A stretch of 64,000 nucleotides of DNA from RGDT01 sp964630925 (GTDB lineage Bacteria > Planctomycetota > Planctomycetia > Gemmatales > Gemmataceae), in assembly GCA_964630925.1 (NCBI GenBank), contig CAZVZK010000006.1, positions 68,681 to 132,680 on the forward strand, in the 5' to 3' direction. Numbering within the stretch: position 1 is the stretch's first letter; each line of letters begins with the position of its first letter. Made by a program: the position numbers and the translations under genes. The notes beneath the pieces were generated by a model. It was given only the letters and a program-made list of their open reading frames with translations, was not told where the DNA came from and did no database searches. This document shows, piece by piece, positions 63,637-64,000 of this stretch.

Positions 63637-64000
63637 ATGGCGAAGCGAGCGCTGGTGCTGATCGACATCCAGAACGACTACTTCCCCGGCGGGAGGTGGG
63701 CCCTGAGCGGGATGGAGGGGGCGGCGGACAACGCGGCCCGCGTGCTGGCGGCCGTCCGTGCGGCGGGGGACCTGGTGGTCCACGTACGGCATGAGTTCCC
63801 CACGCCCGACGCGCCGTTCTTCGCACCCGGCTCCGTGGGGGCGGAGATCCACCCGAAGGTCAGGGCCCTGGAGGGCGAGCCGTGCGTCCTGAAGCACCAC
63901 GTCAACTCGTTCCGGGAGACGGACCTCCAGGCGATCCTCGGCCTGCACGGGGTCGAGGAGGTGGTGATCTGCGGGGCGATGAGCCACATGTGCGTGGACG
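63637..64000 (+). CDS. Isochorismatase/nicotinamidase-like cysteine hydrolase (partial)
   Basis: The gene starts at ATG 63637 and runs off the window after 121 codons. Catalytic residues of the cysteine-hydrolase family are visible: Asp10 in VLIDIQNDYF, Lys86 in VLKHHVNSF and Cys119 in AMSHMCVD. Members hydrolyse nicotinamide, isochorismate, carbamates or ureido acids. It lies 24 nt after a RidA-family gene, a pair often found in pyrimidine or amide catabolism, so a ureido/carbamate substrate is a reasonable guess. The C-terminus is not visible. Confidence 0.88.
   Translation, partial: MAKRALVLIDIQNDYFPGGRWALSGMEGAADNAARVLAAVRAAGDLVVHVRHEFPTPDAPFFAPGSVGAEIHPKVRALEGEPCVLKHHVNSFRETDLQAILGLHGVEEVVICGAMSHMCVD

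Overview
This 64 kb window is very GC-rich, densely coding chromosomal DNA from a planctomycete, most likely of the Gemmataceae/Gemmatales group. That assignment is inferred from family content: a TIGR02996 repeat-companion protein, a LEPR-XLL surface protein, a DUF1501 protein, a DUF1559 pseudopilin followed by a TIGR03067-type lipoprotein, a PVC-type CxxCH haem protein, Hanks-type Ser/Thr kinases next to ECF sigma factors, an HTTM protein, DUF4058 and many secreted proteins of unknown function. Genes lie on both strands in short operons. No tRNA, rRNA, CRISPR array, prophage or complete transposon was seen.

Layout. 1-2000: a TIGR02996 gene, a small partner gene and alanine dehydrogenase on the minus strand. 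2001-10801: repeat blocks, secreted proteins (membrane-anchored, LEPR-XLL, FG-GAP/ASPIC, papain-like), a kinase with an extracellular Cache-like sensor, and an NlpC/P60-like hydrolase. 11028-14857: an ECF sigma factor translationally coupled to a kinase-WD40 protein. 14960-19296: leuS and selO. 19443-26213 (minus): DUF1501 protein, LRR membrane protein, NatA-like ABC ATPase overlapping an HTTM protein, and a polytopic membrane protein. 26350-27401: rplM-rpsI with a clear promoter and terminator. 27458-29236: an unknown gene, a HEPN-domain gene and a lone GlnQ-type ATPase. 29313-32618: DUF4058, YXWGXW and Ada-like methyltransferase genes. 33365-36477: a second sigma/kinase pair. 36540-40871: a five-function amine operon. 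41068-48612: Dcu-type transporter, polyprenol-phosphate glycosyltransferase, zinc-ribbon protein, CxxCH haem protein, pseudopilin and lipoprotein. 48622-55164: secreted HEAT, isomerase-like, AlkB, alternative GlmU, sorbosone-dehydrogenase-like and DUF4230-like genes. 55595-64000: MFS transporter, HAD phosphatase, YihY, an unknown planctomycete family, sulfite reductase, nitrilase-like, RidA-like and isochorismatase-like genes.

The most distinctive unit is 36540-40871. An EutQ-like cupin is followed by an APC amine permease fused in frame to a DmmA-like zinc-ribbon subunit of haem-dependent oxidative N-demethylase. A flavin/2Fe-2S reductase and the DUF3445 haem subunit complete it. Uptake and oxidative demethylation of a secondary amine therefore appear to be encoded together, with the transporter covalently joined to an enzyme subunit.

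The intergenic DNA is also informative. At least five kinds of palindromic or repeated element occur (repeat blocks with a GTCAGCGCCCCGAGTGGAGC core, CGGATC palindromes, GTGGCCGGGGTCGG palindromes, a CACAGAG palindrome, and a GTGGGGTTAGAC-bounded element). Several sit at truncated gene remnants. AT-rich TATAAT/TACAAT/TATCAT hexamers stand out against the GC background, usually 20-40 nt before start codons, and mark likely promoters with short leaders.
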